A stretch of 5,972 nt of DNA from JANXYY01 sp035530875 (lineage in GTDB: Bacteria > Actinomycetota > Actinomycetes > Nanopelagicales > Nanopelagicaceae): positions 1 to 5,972 of the forward strand of contig DATKUB010000055.1 in assembly GCA_035530875.1 (NCBI GenBank), in the 5' to 3' direction. The translations under genes were made by a program, and so were the position numbers. The first letter of the stretch is position 1; each line of letters begins with the position of its first letter. The notes below the pieces were generated by a model that ran no database searches, was not told the DNA's origin, and saw nothing but the letters and a program-made list of their open reading frames with translations. This document shows, in pieces, positions 4,815 to 5,972 of this stretch.

Positions 4815-5972
4815 GTGAAGCGCCTGATTGATCCCAGATTCCTTGCCCTGCCGCTGGACCGATTGGGGGCGGTCGCGGTCGCGCGGGCTCGCGCGCTAGG
4901 CGCTACTTACGCGGCGTTCCGGATCGAACGAATTAAATCCCTTGAGTTAGCGCTACGAGATGCCGAACTAGTTACAACCTCAAATCAGCAAGATCTTGGA
5001 ATGTCGCTACGAGTCCTGGTCGCCGGAACCTGGGGATTTGCGGCGATTGGCGAGCTCTCTGAGCCGAATGCGCTCCTGATCGCCGAACAAGGGATTGAAG
5101 CGGCCATCATCAGCCGGGCGCTTTCCGACGAGTACGTAGAACTCGCGCCGGAGCCCATTTACTCCGATGGCAGCTACATATCAAAATATGAAATTGATCC
5201 GTGGTCGGTTAGTGATCGAGAGAAAGTCGAATTGCTAGCCACCTGGTCTGCCCAATTACTCAGCCATCCGATAGTGGACCATGTAGAGGCAGAGGCTCTC
5301 TTTGTTAAGGAAAACTCCTTCTATCTTGACTCTTTCGGAACTCGGACCATTCAGCAGCGAATTCGATTGCACCCGACTTTGACGGCATACGCCGTAACCG
5401 AGTCAGGAATGGAATCAATGCGAACTCTCGCGCCACCTTCTGGTCGAGGCTACGAATATCTCGGGAACGAGCATTGGAACTGGTCCGATGAGTTAGCCCA
5501 AATTCCTGATCTACTAGTACAACGCACCATGGCAAAGAGCGTCACAGCCGGCTCATATGATCTGGTAATCGATCCGTCGAATCTCTGGTTAACGATCCAT
5601 GAATCCATCGGACACGCCACGGAGTTGGACCGCGCTCTCGGCTATGAAGCAGCCTATGCAGGAACCTCGTTTGCCACTTTCGATAAGTTGGGTTCCCTTA
5701 AATATGGGTCGCAATTGATGAATGTAACCGGCGATAGAAATAGCGAAATGGGCCTGGCCAGCATCGGCTGGGACCATGAAGGAGTTGCCACCCAAGATTG
5801 GAATCTGATTGAGGACGGAATTTTTGTCGGATATCAGATGGATCGGCAGATGGCTTCGGCAAAAGGCTTTGAGCGATCTAATGGATGCGCATTCGCCGAC
5901 TCCCCTCTGCACGTCCCTATCGCCCGAATGGCAAATGTCTCTCTCCAAGCCAAGCCTGGTGGGGGTAGTACA
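4815..5972 (+). CDS. tldD: TldD/PmbA-family zinc metallopeptidase, TldD-like, cut by the right window edge
   Basis: The frame from GTG at 4815 is open to the end of the window, giving 386 residues of a protein usually near 450-520. It begins MKRLIDPRFLALPLDRLG. An N-terminal domain typical of the family includes FRIERIKSLELALRDAEL (35-52) and DLGMSLRVLVAGTWGFAA (60-77). The defining metal motif HESIGHATELDRA has His262, Glu263 and His267 (HExxxH). Following conserved stretches include MNVTGDRNSEMG (303-314), GWDHEGVATQ (319-328) and GFERSNGCAF (353-362). A metal ligand known from the family's C-terminal part would lie outside the window. TldD forms a cytosolic protease with TldE (PmbA), which lacks the metal motif; in Escherichia coli the pair matures microcin B17 and degrades unfolded CcdA. 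The role here is unknown. GTG is chosen because an in-frame TAG lies at 4788-4790 and no better start follows it. The ribosome binding site is weak. Confidence 0.92.
   Translation, partial: MKRLIDPRFLALPLDRLGAVAVARARALGATYAAFRIERIKSLELALRDAELVTTSNQQDLGMSLRVLVAGTWGFAAIGELSEPNALLIAEQGIEAAIISRALSDEYVELAPEPIYSDGSYISKYEIDPWSVSDREKVELLATWSAQLLSHPIVDHVEAEALFVKENSFYLDSFGTRTIQQRIRLHPTLTAYAVTESGMESMRTLAPPSGRGYEYLGNEHWNWSDELAQIPDLLVQRTMAKSVTAGSYDLVIDPSNLWLTIHESIGHATELDRALGYEAAYAGTSFATFDKLGSLKYGSQLMNVTGDRNSEMGLASIGWDHEGVATQDWNLIEDGIFVGYQMDRQMASAKGFERSNGCAFADSPLHVPIARMANVSLQAKPGGGST

Noticed and set aside
5589..5948. 119-codon minus-strand frame opposite tldD
   Set aside because: It is antisense to the HExxxH region and following conserved stretches of TldD, with no motif of its own.
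1..5972. CRISPR arrays, insertion sequences, tRNA or rRNA genes
   Set aside because: I saw no regularly spaced repeats, transposase motifs, terminal inverted repeats or cloverleaf-like segments. Genes fill almost the entire window.

Overview
The window looks like a piece of an actinobacterial (Actinomycetota) chromosome with moderate GC, somewhere in the 50s percent by eye. The main reason is the fabG-fabI pair. The FabG ends in GGLGMGH and carries GRMIFVGSV and TANVVAPGF, close to mycobacterial MabA (FabG1). The FabI carries LGGNFLNTEW, YDWMGVAKAALES and LLSDWFPKTTGE, which match Streptomyces-type enoyl-ACP reductases as I remember them. The gene order fabG-fabI is that of the mycobacterial mabA-inhA locus. 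GTG starts are common here (hyuA, fabG, tldD).

Layout. Five genes read on the minus strand, in transcription order fabG (4736-4026), fabI (4023-3250), sixA (3232-2750), hyuA (2638-554) and hyuB (554 to the left edge, incomplete). One gene, a tldD-type metalloprotease, reads on the plus strand from 4815 and runs off the right edge. The 78-bp gap between fabG and tldD is the only divergent control region and holds candidate promoters for both sides. The 111-bp gap between sixA and hyuA contains a weak inverted repeat and no convincing terminator, so hyuAB could be a second transcription unit or the tail of the fab operon. No gene-free stretch exceeds 300 bases.

How the genes fit together. FabG and FabI perform the two reductive steps of type II fatty acid elongation. 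They are 2 nt apart and probably translationally coupled. SixA is a small histidine-type phosphatase 17 nt downstream, very likely in the same mRNA, with an unknown target here. HyuA and HyuB are the two subunits of an N-methylhydantoinase/5-oxoprolinase/acetophenone-carboxylase-like ATP-dependent enzyme. They overlap by one base, and their substrate cannot be read from the sequence. TldD is the metal-bearing subunit of a TldD/TldE-type peptidase; its usual partner gene would be expected beyond the right edge.

I found no previously undescribed system. The region is mostly ordinary housekeeping. The points worth checking are a substitution at the triclosan-linked position of FabI, the sixA linkage to fatty acid synthesis, the compact divergent promoter region, and the unassigned substrate of HyuAB.
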